Source: Bacillota bacterium (GTDB lineage: Bacteria > Bacillota > Clostridia > Oscillospirales > Oscillospiraceae). Taken from it: a DNA stretch of 35,757 bases. Below, piece after piece: positions 23,433-31,712 of the stretch (position 1 is its first letter; every line of letters starts with the position of its first letter). The stretch is taken from the NCBI GenBank assembly GCA_021768085.1, contig JAETOJ010000026.1:1-35757 (forward strand). The letters are read 5' to 3'. The notes under the pieces were generated by a model, which made no database searches, had not been told where the DNA came from, and saw only the letters and a list, made by a program, of their open reading frames with translations. The position numbers were made by a program, and so were the translations under genes.

Positions 23433-24782
23433 ATGAAATACAGACAAATTTCCGCGCTTCTGCTGGCGCTGGTCCTGCTGCTGAGCGGCTGTTCTCCCGC
23501 CACCGGGGAGGAGCCGTCCCCCGGCGAGTCAGAATCCGCCGTGACTGGCACCGCTCCGGTGGAGACCCCGGAAGAACCGAAGGAAACGACGGAGGAACCG
23601 GAAAAACTCAGCCCATGGATGGAGGACTGGAACCTATTCTGGAAAACACTGGAGAAAAATTACCCCTTTGAGGGCGTGCTGTATCGCACTACCGGGAAAA
23701 AACTGAATAGTTTGGAGTTATCCTACCACAACACGGCGCAGCAGGCGAATTCGGCGGAGGATCTGCTATGGGTGCTCCAAATGGTTTCAAACTGTTTTGG
23801 GTATACCGGGCATATGATGGTGTTCGATGCGGACGCATACGCTTCCAACTATGGAAGCGCACTTCTTGGGGCAGAGAACAACGCATTTAGCCAGTATGTT
23901 GTAGAGCTTCTGGGAAGTGAGCAGTCCAGAAGCGTCTATCATTGGTCAGAGAAAGAAGGGGAAGCTTCAACTTCCGGCGTGAGTGGCCCCGGTTCTGGGC
24001 GCGCGGCGACGAGTGATAATCTGGCCTTCGCCTATTACCCGGAGCAGAGCGCGGCCTATGTGGAGGTACGGTCGATGTTGTCCTTTGGAGAAGAATTTGA
24101 CCGCGATCAGGAACTTCTGCTGGATTTCTTTCAGACGATTGAAGCGGAAGGTTACGAAAACTGCATGATCGACATCAGGTGCAACAGCGGCGGAAGCGAT
24201 CTGTATAGTAAGCTGCTGCTGCTCGCCCCAAACCTCACAGAGGCCATAGGTAAGACCCATGACGCGCTGATCAAGGGAGGAGCGGAAACGCTGGATTACT
24301 ACAATGCAAGGAAACTTGATTCCATGAACTATGTACCGGAACTGCATCCGATTGAAGAACTGGATCTGGACAGTCTGCCGGCTTTGGAACAGGAAGATTT
24401 GGAAGGAATTACATACTATTCGTCAATGTATGTTGGAACACCGGTGGGCATGAACTATCCGGATGCCCCCGCATTTTCGGGAAAATTCTGGCTGTTAGTT
24501 GGCCCCAACGTCTACTCTGCCAGCGAAAATTTCGCTATCCTCTGCAAGGATACCGGCTTTGCCACTTTGGTGGGGCAGACCACCGGCGGGGACGGGATCG
24601 GCATTAACCCTATGATCTGTGTCCTGCCAAATTCGGGGATTGCCTATCAATTCACCACCATGAATGGCCTAAACCTGGACGGTGGCAGCAGCCAGGAGAT
24701 GGGCACCGAGCCGGACATCGTAGTCCCAGAGGGCGAGAACGCACTGGAGATTTGCCTGCGGGCCATTGAGGAGGGCCTCTGA
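23433..24782 (+). CDS. S41-family peptidase-like lipoprotein
   Basis: A 449-aa exported lipoprotein (lipobox LLSGC, Cys at about residue 21) with a Glu/Pro/Thr-rich linker and a C-terminal tail-specific protease (S41) core. Seen: the domain entry YVEVRSM followed by the strand-turn IDIRCNSGGSDLY, then GKFWLLVGPNVYSASENFAIL carrying the candidate nucleophile Ser, and TLVGQTTGGDGIG with the end strands GLNLDGG and TEPDIVV. No PDZ domain is evident. GGAG lies 7 bases before ATG 23433. It stands alone among gene remnants and is itself intact, so it is probably functional. Substrate unknown. Confidence 0.88.
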   Translation: MKYRQISALLLALVLLLSGCSPATGEEPSPGESESAVTGTAPVETPEEPKETTEEPEKLSPWMEDWNLFWKTLEKNYPFEGVLYRTTGKKLNSLELSYHNTAQQANSAEDLLWVLQMVSNCFGYTGHMMVFDADAYASNYGSALLGAENNAFSQYVVELLGSEQSRSVYHWSEKEGEASTSGVSGPGSGRAATSDNLAFAYYPEQSAAYVEVRSMLSFGEEFDRDQELLLDFFQTIEAEGYENCMIDIRCNSGGSDLYSKLLLLAPNLTEAIGKTHDALIKGGAETLDYYNARKLDSMNYVPELHPIEELDLDSLPALEQEDLEGITYYSSMYVGTPVGMNYPDAPAFSGKFWLLVGPNVYSASENFAILCKDTGFATLVGQTTGGDGIGINPMICVLPNSGIAYQFTTMNGLNLDGGSSQEMGTEPDIVVPEGENALEICLRAIEEGL

Positions 24783-24847
24783 TATAGCCTTGTTATCGAA
24801 ATCCAATTCTTTTTTGTGTTCCCGCCTCCCGTGAGAGTGGGAATCAT

Positions 24848-25024
24848 GTGGGTGTTTCAGTCAAGGAAACGCAAAAGCAATTGGGAACATTGAGAACGGT
24901 TCACCAGCAGAGCAATAAAGCTGTGATGCAGGCTTACGGCTTCTCTATCAAGGATATGACCAAAAGCAAGTGCTGAACGGAGCTAATGAAGATGTATCAG
25001 AAGTTGACAGAATTCAGACAATCG
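24848..25024 (+). pseudogene. 3' remnant of a class I DNA methyltransferase gene
   Basis: The frame reads TLRTVHQQSNKAVMQAYGFS, KDMTKSKC, an in-frame TGA, then TELMKMYQKLTEF. This follows the usual C-terminus of the same methyltransferase family (HxxNDxAVMxAYGF ... ESECVAELMKMYQxLT), with one nonsense codon and no start. Together with the 5' piece at 23226 it suggests that the middle of the gene was lost. Confidence 0.5.
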
Positions 25025-25029
25025 CCGCG

Positions 25030-25764
25030 CCACCGCTTCTTTCGCGTTCAGATCCGACTCACCGACACGGGATCGTCTCTGGTTGAGCAACGTATGCTTT
25101 TTCTTATTTACCGTGATCGACGGTATCTCTGCAGGACGGGGAGTCAGAACAAACGCACTGGGTGCAGTTAACCTGGTTCTGCCCTTCACCGTGATCGTCG
25201 CCGTCCGCATTGGACAGGGCAACGTGGACGGGGCGAATAAGGTGTTCCGTCAGGGTATGGTTCTCCTGATTGCAGCCAGCGTGATCCTGAGCGCCATTGG
25301 CCTGTTCTGCACCGACGCCGTCTGCTCCCTGCTGGGGGCGGGGGCATCGGCCAGCTTGCCACCCCCATCATGACACTGTGGATAAATCGGATGCTGGTGG
25401 ACATGATCGGTGAACTGGGGGTGGACGCCTTCGCGGTAATTTCATGTGGCCTTCTTCACGGTGGCGGTGTTTTTTGGCACCAGCGAGGGCTTGCATCCTC
25501 TGTTTGGCCAGAGCTACGGAGCGAAAGAGCAAGACAACTTAAAATTCTATTTCCGCACCGGCATTCTTATCAACTTCGTGGGGAGCGTGGTCATCACCGC
25601 GCTGATCATCCTGTTCAGCCGCCCCATCTGCGTTTTGTTTGGCGCCGATCCCACCACGCTGGAATACACGCTGACAGTCATGCCCCAGTACCCCTGGGGG
25701 TTCATCATCATGGCTTTGGCATTTACGAAATCATCGTTTTGATCTTTGCCTTCAGCCTACAGTA
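25030..25764 (+). pseudogene. MATE-family efflux transporter, multiply deleted
   Basis: Pieces in different frames add up to a MATE protein: RSDSP then TVIDGISAGRGVRTNALGAVNL, VRIGQGNVDGANKVFRQGM and CTDAVCSLLGAG; then, joined by a large deletion, IGQLATPIMTLWINRMLVDM; after a 2-bp loss AFFTVAVFFGTSEGLHPLFGQSYGAKEQD; then, after another deletion, FGIYEIIVLIFAFSLQ and stop. At least three internal deletions or frameshifts are visible, including the first at FTVIVAVRIG. It cannot encode a working 12-helix transporter. Confidence 0.8.
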
Positions 25765-25875
25765 ATTTCGATTAAGGGTTCTTCTCGTCTCAAATGTGAA
25801 GAAGATAAATTATCTTCTATGCCGGTCACGCTTCTTTCACTGCTTGGCTTTCACTCCCGCTATGATTTGTCTCAT

Positions 25876-26613
25876 CTAAGGGAGATAATAGCGATTTCGA
25901 TCTTGTGTCTTTTTGCCGTAATCAATCGCCTTTGGGGGACAGACAGAGATGCAGCCCATACAGTGTGTGCATTTCGCACCCCACACGGGCTTCCCATTTT
26001 GAAGGGAAACATTTCCAAGGGGACATACCCTTTCGCAGCTGCCGCAAGAGATACAGGCATCGCTCACATGAAAGTCCTTTGCGCTCGCCATCTTTAAAAT
26101 GGCTGGTGCTAAGACGCTGAACGGCTTGTGTCCGCCAAAAGAGTCATCCAGCTTAATCATGGAGTGATGCCGCATCTGATCCGCCAGCTTTTCCATCGCG
26201 GGGATGGATCTCTCCATTTCCTGTTCCGCTTTGCTCTTTGGAAGGACATCGTACATCACGACATAGTTCGCGGGGGACTTCACAGCAGCGGTTCCCATAT
26301 AGATCAGGTTCTTCTTGTCACACAGCCTTTTGCAGTATTTTTCTGCATTACCAACCGCTTGGGCTGCGGAAAAGACAAAATAGGCGCAGCCACATCCCAA
26401 AAAGTCAGAATCCTGGATGTATTTTTCCACTTTCGGAGGCATACGGCTCATATACGTCGGCACAACAAATACCAGCGTGGATTCCTGTGTGAAATGCCCT
26501 GTGCGGCCATTCCTCAAATCATCCCCGATGGAATAAATGCTGTCACCCAGCAGGTCGCCCAGCTTTCGGGCAATAAAGCGGCTGTTTCCTGTTCCAGTGA
26601 AGTAAAGTACCAT
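25876..26613 (-). CDS. EFR1-type flavodoxin-ferredoxin fusion
   Basis: A 245-aa protein. Residues 1-160 are a flavodoxin-like domain beginning VLYFTGTGNSRFIA (FMN phosphate loop TGTGNS) with a VVPTYMSRMPP segment. Residues 180-235 hold two 4Fe-4S ferredoxin motifs, CISCGSCERVCP and CTHCMGCISVCP. This order is that of EFR1-family ferrodoxins common in gut Clostridia. It probably carries low-potential electrons; the partner is unknown. The dehydratase activator gene just upstream needs a reduced ferredoxin or flavodoxin, which would fit, but that is inference. AGGAGAG precedes the ATG. Confidence 0.92.
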   Translation of the reverse strand: MVLYFTGTGNSRFIARKLGDLLGDSIYSIGDDLRNGRTGHFTQESTLVFVVPTYMSRMPPKVEKYIQDSDFLGCGCAYFVFSAAQAVGNAEKYCKRLCDKKNLIYMGTAAVKSPANYVVMYDVLPKSKAEQEMERSIPAMEKLADQMRHHSMIKLDDSFGGHKPFSVLAPAILKMASAKDFHVSDACISCGSCERVCPLGNVSLQNGKPVWGAKCTHCMGCISVCPPKAIDYGKKTQDRNRYYLP

Positions 26614-26726
26614 GTTGATCTCTCCTGTTCATTTTGAATTTTATTAAGTTGCTAAAAATGTTGCCAAGAAAAATAAGAAGAGGTGTCTATACGCTGCGAT
26701 TTGAGGCGCTCCCTTGCCATACCCAG

Positions 26727-28379
26727 TCAGCCTTCCTCCAGCGCATAGAGTGCCGCACCCAGAGCGCCGCACAGGTCGGGATCGTCCGCAATGAACAGCT
26801 TCTCCCCCAGCCGTTTCTCCAGCTCCTGCACCACACCCCGGTTCCGGGCCACGCCGCCGGTCATCATGTAGGGACCCGCGCCCTTGGCTCGGCTGACTAT
26901 GGAGGCGGTCTTGACCGCGATGGACTTGTTAAGCCCGTGGATGATATCGCTGTCCGTGTGGTTGTCGGCGATCAGGGAGATGACCTCCGATTCCGCGAAC
27001 ACGGTACACATACTGGAGATAGTCAGGTCCTTTTTCCAGGTCAGCCCCCGCTGGCTCATCTGCTCCATGTCCAGTTCAAGCGTCCGGGCCATCATCTCCA
27101 GAAAACGGCCCGTCCCGGCGGCGCACTTATCGTTCATAATGAAGTTGGCCACTCCACCGTCCCCGTCCAGGCAAATCACCTTACTATCCTGCCCGCCGAT
27201 GTCCACGATGGTGCGCACGGACGGATTCAGAAAGGACGCGCCCCTGGCGTGACAGGTGATCTCCGTCTTTGTCCCGGTGGCGAAGGGGATGTTGTTTCGT
27301 CCATAGCCGGTGGCGAAGATTGCCGCGAAGTCCGACGGTTGGCAACCCAGTCGTTCGCACACCTGTGCCAGCGCGGCGGCTGCCCCGTTTTGCGCCTTGG
27401 CCCCGGTGCGCACGATGGCGCTGGCAAGGATCTCTTTTTTCTCGTTGATAATCACCATGTTAGTAGTGGTGGAACCGCTGTCGATCCCCGCGTAAAGGCC
27501 CTTTGTCTCCACGCTCTTTTTCCTCCTATTGGGTGCGTTGGGAAACAGGCTTTCGGCAAACGCCTCCAGCCGGGTGGCAAGCTGTCCCGCCGGCTGGGGC
27601 ATATAGTCCGATTCGATCTTCAAAATGGGAAGGCCGCTCTCCCGCTTCAGCGCCGCGTAGTCGAAGCTGTAAAAATCACAGAATTTGACCGTGTTGTAGA
27701 TCACGCCCTTCAGCCTTGGATGGTTGGTCAGCTCCCTGCGCCCCGCCACGCTGGTCATGCGCATACAGGGGATCATCCCCAGCAGCGCCCCGGCGTACCA
27801 TGCCATGAGCGCGTCAAAGTCCATCTCCACCGCCCCCTCCGGCGGCGGCTCCAGGTCGCGGCTCCCGCTGCACGTAAGATTGACAACAGGCAGGGGCATC
27901 CCTTGCCGAATCAGCTCCAGCAGGGGCGGGCTGGCCCGCGCCCCAAGCACAGCCAAAAACGATCCCTCCGGCAGGGGCTGTGCGCTCTCCCGGCAGGCGG
28001 TTAGAAAAGCGTCCCGGTCAAAGGTCGTCCTCCGGTACGCGCCATAGGTCTCCCCCAGGCGGATCAACTCCCCCTTGAACCGCTCCCGGGCACAGGCGCC
28101 ATCCTCGTGGGGCAGATCCACAAGCCGCAAAAACGCCTGGTGGTTTTCCCAGCACAGCACGTCGTATGTCCTTCGGAGCGAGTCGCAGCAGTCCATCAGC
28201 GCCAGCTCCTCCGCCCGGGTCCCCTGCTGGATGAGGGCTTTGGCATGGCAACAGAGGTTGGCGTGGGTCAGGCTCTCCGCCAGCTCGAAATCCTTTTCCT
28301 CGCCGTCCAGCAGAACCGGCTCACCGCCATAAGCCCGCAGCAGCTCGATGGGGGTATATTTGCAGTTATATCCGATCAT
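26727..28379 (-). CDS. 2-hydroxyacyl-CoA dehydratase-like subunit fused to its ATPase activator
   Basis: A 550-aa two-part protein. Residues 1-285 follow the HgdA/B-like dehydratase fold: GYNCKYTPIELLRAYG, a CDS-LRR motif near 65-70, KFCDFYSFDY and LKIESDYMPQPAGQLATRLEAF. After a short basic linker, residues 294-550 are a BadF/BadG/HgdC-type ASKHA ATPase: GIDSGSTTTNMV, ATGYGRNN, DIGGQDSKV, and the cluster cysteines in NDKCAAGTGRFLE and SMCTVFAESEV. Normally the activator is a separate dimer that hands ATP-driven electrons to the dehydratase. Its start overlaps the stop of the partner dehydratase gene (ATGA). The set could be a hydroxyacyl-CoA dehydratase or a double-cubane cluster protein system; substrate unknown. 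Confidence 0.9.
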   Translation of the reverse strand: MIGYNCKYTPIELLRAYGGEPVLLDGEEKDFELAESLTHANLCCHAKALIQQGTRAEELALMDCCDSLRRTYDVLCWENHQAFLRLVDLPHEDGACARERFKGELIRLGETYGAYRRTTFDRDAFLTACRESAQPLPEGSFLAVLGARASPPLLELIRQGMPLPVVNLTCSGSRDLEPPPEGAVEMDFDALMAWYAGALLGMIPCMRMTSVAGRRELTNHPRLKGVIYNTVKFCDFYSFDYAALKRESGLPILKIESDYMPQPAGQLATRLEAFAESLFPNAPNRRKKSVETKGLYAGIDSGSTTTNMVIINEKKEILASAIVRTGAKAQNGAAAALAQVCERLGCQPSDFAAIFATGYGRNNIPFATGTKTEITCHARGASFLNPSVRTIVDIGGQDSKVICLDGDGGVANFIMNDKCAAGTGRFLEMMARTLELDMEQMSQRGLTWKKDLTISSMCTVFAESEVISLIADNHTDSDIIHGLNKSIAVKTASIVSRAKGAGPYMMTGGVARNRGVVQELEKRLGEKLFIADDPDLCGALGAALYALEEG

Positions 28380-29656
28380 GCGCCCCTGCCCTCCAGTTGT
28401 TCTAAAAATGCGTTGACCCGTGTGACCATCTGCCCGTCGGCCACATTGCGGCCATCACAACCGTCCCCATCCAATACCAGGGTAGGCAGTCCCTCATCCT
28501 CCAGGCGCTGTTTGGCCAATTGGCTCAATCCCAGGGTCTGCTTGCAGCCCCAGTGACAGAACAGAATCACCCCGTCCGCCCGAACCTCCTTGGCCCGCCG
28601 GACGGCCTCCTCCACCCGGCGGGAGGCCGGGCCGTTGAAAGAGGCGTACACCACCCGCCGGGCCATGCTCTCGTAAGGCTGTTCCGGGTCCATGTCCAGC
28701 AGGGCACCGGCGGGCATATCGGACCCTACCAGCTCACACCGGCCCCCGGCCTCCACGATGTCCCGCAGGGAATCCTGCCAGTTGGGGAGCGTGTGCATCC
28801 AGAAAATGCGTTTTTTGCCGGAGGTGGCGGCGTCTGGCGCATTCTCCGCCGCGCGCAGCAGCCGCGATACATAGTCCGCGCTCTCCGGGCGGCCCAGCAT
28901 GACGTGGGTGGAGATCATGGAGCACAGTTCCCCTGTCATGGTTACGGGCAGGGTGACTCCGCCTCGTTTCGCCAGATAGGCCCGATAGGTCTCAATGGTT
29001 TGCCGGGAGCGGGCCACCGTTTCCCGCAGGACCTGGGACTCCAGCTTTCGATGGCATTGGTCCTCCAACTGTGCCCCAAGGGTGCGAAGCTGATCCGCCA
29101 CATAGTGGACGGCTTCCTCACCGCAGTCATGGGGCACGTCGATGACCGTGTGAGGAACCTGATAGAACTCCGCCAGACGGCGGAAGGAGAGCTGATTGGC
29201 GTCGCAGGCCAGGGTGGTGTTGGCGATCATCAGCGGGACGGGCAGAACCCCGCTCTCCGCCATGCCCAGCATGGTCTTGTGGTAGGAGCAGAAGCTCTCC
29301 GGCACGCCCCCGGCCTCCGCCGCCTCGCCAAAGAACCGCTGACAGGCGGTGCAGGCCGCATAGACGGCGATCCCCTCGGGGAACATGGGCTGGATGCCCA
29401 GGGCGTGGAGCAGCTCACAGGGCAGGAAGATGTTAACCATCACCGCCTCTTTGGGATGGCGGAGGGAGTCCACGATGGTTCCTGCCACCGCGCTGTTCAT
29501 GTAGTCGTATGCGGAGCGCACACCCGGTCCAGTCTGGCGCTTTCCCGAGAAGTGGACCCAGGAATAGGCTGCCGTCAAAAGTCCTCTGGCCCGCTCAGGG
29601 GAAACGGCGGCTTGCTTTTCGATGATCTTACCCAAGGTTTCAATGTATTTTTTCAT
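28376..29656 (-). CDS. 2-hydroxyacyl-CoA dehydratase family protein (HgdB-like)
   Basis: A 426-aa iron-sulfur protein with family features: VMVNIFLPCELLHALGIQPMFPEG, YAACTACQRFF, SFCSYHKTMLG, MIANTTLACDANQ, and a C-terminal FCHWGCKQTLGLSQL then LPTLVLDGDGCDGRN. Conserved cysteines that bind the catalytic cluster (CELL, CTAC, SFCSYH, HWGC) are present. With its neighbour's N-terminal domain it would form a heterodimer. ATG 29656 starts MKKYIETLG; the frame is open further upstream, but that part is not family-like and the ribosome site (AAAGG, 14 bases away) is weak, so the start is uncertain. The reaction may be radical dehydration of a 2-hydroxyacyl-CoA or another low-potential reduction. 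Confidence 0.88.
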   Translation of the reverse strand: MKKYIETLGKIIEKQAAVSPERARGLLTAAYSWVHFSGKRQTGPGVRSAYDYMNSAVAGTIVDSLRHPKEAVMVNIFLPCELLHALGIQPMFPEGIAVYAACTACQRFFGEAAEAGGVPESFCSYHKTMLGMAESGVLPVPLMIANTTLACDANQLSFRRLAEFYQVPHTVIDVPHDCGEEAVHYVADQLRTLGAQLEDQCHRKLESQVLRETVARSRQTIETYRAYLAKRGGVTLPVTMTGELCSMISTHVMLGRPESADYVSRLLRAAENAPDAATSGKKRIFWMHTLPNWQDSLRDIVEAGGRCELVGSDMPAGALLDMDPEQPYESMARRVVYASFNGPASRRVEEAVRRAKEVRADGVILFCHWGCKQTLGLSQLAKQRLEDEGLPTLVLDGDGCDGRNVADGQMVTRVNAFLEQLEGRGA

Positions 29657-29768
29657 AGAGATTGCTGACCTTTCATTGGTAGAGTTCAAGAGTGTCTCCA
29701 AAACTTCGGATGAACAGGCAGAAATGAGATAATACATCTCTGTAGAAAGTGACAGCGCAAAATGGACA

Positions 29769-30428
29769 CTATTCCTCACGGTAGTGGTTCATCATTTCTG
29801 AAAACATGACCTTTGCGGAAGATGGTGTGTAGGTTACGGCATTTGCACCGGCCGTGATCGTCGCTCGAATAGTCTCATTCGTGGGACCACCAGTGGCAAT
29901 GATAGGTACATCGGGGGCCGTCTCCCGGATGGACTGGACGATTTCCGGTGTACGGCATCCGCCCGCTACATTGAGAATGGATGCACCAGCTTTGATCCTG
30001 GCTGTGATGTCAGTCTCTTGCTTTGTCGCAGTAACGATTATGTCCACGGCACGGGCCACCGCCACCAAATTCAAATCGGAAATAGGAGCGTTTAAGACCA
30101 CGCCCATAGCTCCCTGGGATTCCACATCTTTGGCGAGAGACACGGTGCGAAGCCCCTTTGTAGTTCCTCCGCCGCAGCCGCAGAATACAGGGATATAGGA
30201 TGAGCGGATGATCGCATCACTGATTGCCTGCTGCGGCGTAAATGGGTACACCGCAAAAACCGCGTCCGCATCGCAGTTTCGGATGATCGCGATGTCTGTG
30301 GTAAAAACCAGCGACTTAATGCGCCGGCCATTGATGACAATACCGCTTGCCTCATAACAGGCGCTGGGAACGCGCAGAATATGGCGCAGGCTGCTTGTTA
30401 GATTGGGAATAGGGATGAATTCTTCCAT
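29769..30428 (-). CDS. TIM-barrel protein under MarR control, function unknown
   Basis: A 219-aa protein with the alternating strand-helix pattern of a beta/alpha barrel and late-barrel phosphate-binding-like turns (ILNVAGGCRTPEIV and PIIATGGPTNETIRATITAGANAV), recalling flavin or phosphate-binding barrels. Homologues are usually labelled only 'hydrolase'. Catalytic residues are not evident to me. AAAGGAGAGG precedes the ATG, and a TATCTAAC operator-like sequence overlaps the region just upstream, the same as in front of the MarR gene. It may therefore be the regulator's main target. Confidence 0.65.
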   Translation of the reverse strand: MEEFIPIPNLTSSLRHILRVPSACYEASGIVINGRRIKSLVFTTDIAIIRNCDADAVFAVYPFTPQQAISDAIIRSSYIPVFCGCGGGTTKGLRTVSLAKDVESQGAMGVVLNAPISDLNLVAVARAVDIIVTATKQETDITARIKAGASILNVAGGCRTPEIVQSIRETAPDVPIIATGGPTNETIRATITAGANAVTYTPSSAKVMFSEMMNHYREE

Positions 30429-30461
30429 CGGATCATCCTCTCCTTTGCAAAAATTGATTAA

Positions 30462-30480
30462 CTAATGCAGTTAGATAATT
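30462..30480 (-). promoter_or_regulatory. Candidate MarR operator before the TIM-barrel gene
   Basis: On the minus strand TATCTAAC-TGCA-TTAGTTAAT is an imperfect palindrome sharing TATCTAAC and TTAG with the site in the marR promoter. It lies just upstream of the ribosome site of the 219-aa gene. Confidence 0.5.
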
Positions 30481-30521
30481 GCTTATCAGAATAGCAGGCC
30501 CAAAATGCGGCGGGCCTGCCT

Positions 30522-30941
30522 TTATATATCCAATGCAACTTTTATTTTCCCAAAAATCCGAATTAACTCATCAAGATCTTGCTTGCCAACTTTTTCTATG
30601 AGTAACTCTGCTTTGGACAAGAGTTGCTCTCGTACCTGATTAGCATAAGCGGTGCCCTTCGGCGTGATTTTTACAACGGTCTTACGGGCATCGCTGGCAG
30701 AATTGTACCGCGCAATGAGTCCATTTTTCTCCATCTTCTTCAGCAACACCGCAATTCGCGCCGTACTGACCCTCAGTTCCTTCGCCAAATCACCAGCCAT
30801 CACTTCTCCGCTGGATTGATCCAGATAGGCAAGGACAAAGCAGGAGCCTTTCTGCAACAGATCAACATCGTTAAAAAATGCTGCTAATTTGCACTGACTC
30901 AGTTTTTGAAGGAGTTCCAGGGCATCTTCCCGCGTACTCAT
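30522..30941 (-). CDS. MarR-family transcriptional regulator
   Basis: A 139-aa winged-helix repressor: helical start, MAGDLAKELRVSTARIAVLLKKMEKNGLI as the recognition-helix region, then the wing and basic turn YNSASDARKTVVKITPKG, and C-terminal dimer helices. ATG 30941 has GGGGGA upstream; an in-frame ATG two codons earlier is an alternative. Its promoter contains a perfect TCTAAC-GAA-GTTAGA palindrome over the transcription start, so autorepression is likely. The ligand is unknown. The TIM-barrel gene downstream carries a related site. Confidence 0.9.
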   Translation of the reverse strand: MSTREDALELLQKLSQCKLAAFFNDVDLLQKGSCFVLAYLDQSSGEVMAGDLAKELRVSTARIAVLLKKMEKNGLIARYNSASDARKTVVKITPKGTAYANQVREQLLSKAELLIEKVGKQDLDELIRIFGKIKVALDI

Positions 30942-30957
30942 AAGCATCCCCCATTTG

Positions 30958-31001
30958 TCTAACTTCGTTAGATAGTATAGCACATCTTTTGTTTCTTTCA
31001 A
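30958..31001 (-). promoter_or_regulatory. marR promoter with palindromic operator
   Basis: On the minus strand TTGAAA (31001-30996) and TATACT (30979-30974) are 16 bases apart, followed at once by TCTAACGAAGTTAGA (30972-30958), a perfect 6-bp palindrome around GAA. A bound dimer there would block initiation. Confidence 0.7.
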
Positions 31002-31022
31002 TAGTACACGCAGTAAATTCAC

Positions 31023-31355
31023 AAATGATTTACAGGATAGACATTAGATTGGGTCATAAAGGCATTCGCTATCATAGATTTCATATTAACAGTCAATTAC
31101 ATTCTTCGTTATTATTATAGCATAGATTCCCGCCATTTGCCTAAAAAGCCTCAAAAATGGTGAATGTCTACCTGGAACGGCAAAAAGTCAACGATATGTT
31201 CAATAAAAGCACGATACCCAACAAATCGACGATACCCACAGCTTTAGAAGTGCGGAAAGCACAAAAGCATAAGTCCTTAATGCTGCTCTCACCCAAAACC
31301 TGTTGCGGCGTTTTTCTCAAAATGTTAGAAAATCCATGATTTCCAGCAATTCTGG
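31023..31355. other. AT-rich intergenic stretch without a supported gene
   Basis: Short open frames exist on both strands but have no ribosome site, signal or family pattern. This was probably the original sequence downstream of the tRNA-Arg gene before the element integrated. Confidence 0.4.
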
Positions 31356-31407
31356 CAAAAATAAGGACGATTGCCTTGATACTCATTGTATCAAAGTAAT
31401 CGTCCTT
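31356..31407 (-). terminator. Terminator behind the tRNA-Arg fragment
   Basis: On the minus strand AAGGACGATT...TTGATAC pairs with GTATCAA...AATCGTCCTT and is followed by TTATTTTT. It starts 4 bp after the CCA end of the tRNA fragment, as expected for the terminator of the original tRNA gene. This supports the left side being the ancestral chromosome. Confidence 0.75.
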
Positions 31408-31410
31408 GCA

Positions 31411-31455
31411 TGGTACGCCCGAAGGGACTCGAACCCCCAACATTCAGAACCGGAA
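31411..31455 (-). other. tRNA-Arg(CCG) 3'-half fragment, likely attachment site
   Basis: On the minus strand the sequence reads as the 3' half of a tRNA. It has anticodon loop TT-CCG-GT, stem TCTGA, variable loop ATGTT, T arm GGGGG-TTCGAGT-CCCTT, acceptor strand CGGGCGT, discriminator A and CCA. The 5' half (which should begin near ACGCCCG) is absent. Such 3'-half copies are left when a tyrosine-recombinase element integrates into a tRNA gene. The polarity places the element to the right (above 31455), with the intact tRNA expected at its far end, outside the window. Confidence 0.75.
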
Positions 31456-31628
31456 TATTGTCCTTTATGTGATAAAGTATACCGGAATTTATTATCCCAT
31501 GTTGTGGAGTTCATCTCCCGCGGCCTCGGGCCCGTTGCGGCACAATGGTTTTAGCGGTTTTAACTTCTCAAAGGTAGGAATAGCAGGGATTTCCAATCGC
31601 AAGTAAAAATTCCGATTTTTCGGAAGTT

Positions 31629-31656
31629 TGCGGGACATTTGCGGGACGTGCGGGAC
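31629..31656 (+). repeat. Three TGCGGGAC direct repeats
   Basis: TGCGGGAC occurs at 31629, 31640 and 31649, with steps of 11 and 9 bp, about 175 bp inside the presumed element end. Short direct repeats at this place resemble arm-type binding sites of integrases. No integrase gene is adjacent in the window. Confidence 0.45.
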
Positions 31657-31679
31657 AGGCCAACCTTCATCAACAAGAC

Positions 31680-31707
31680 CCACCCCGGAACTCCGGGGCG
31701 GGCTTTT
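31680..31707 (+). terminator. Terminator hairpin beside the SLH protein gene
   Basis: CCCCGGA and TCCGGGG pair and are followed on the plus strand by CGGGCTTTTTTC. It points toward the SLH gene end, so it would stop rightward transcription. In the minus direction the T tract is weak (GGGTCTTG), yet it may also serve that gene. Confidence 0.5.
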
Positions 31708-31712
31708 TTCAC

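Noticed and set aside
31157..31339. 60-aa plus-strand frame upstream of the att site
   Set aside because: No ribosome site or family pattern, and it runs into the tRNA terminator.
31303..31606. Short plus-strand frames with 'ARRDSNPQHSE' or 'GTRTPN' strings
   Set aside because: These strings are the usual false translation of a tRNA 3' end, here the tRNA-Arg fragment.
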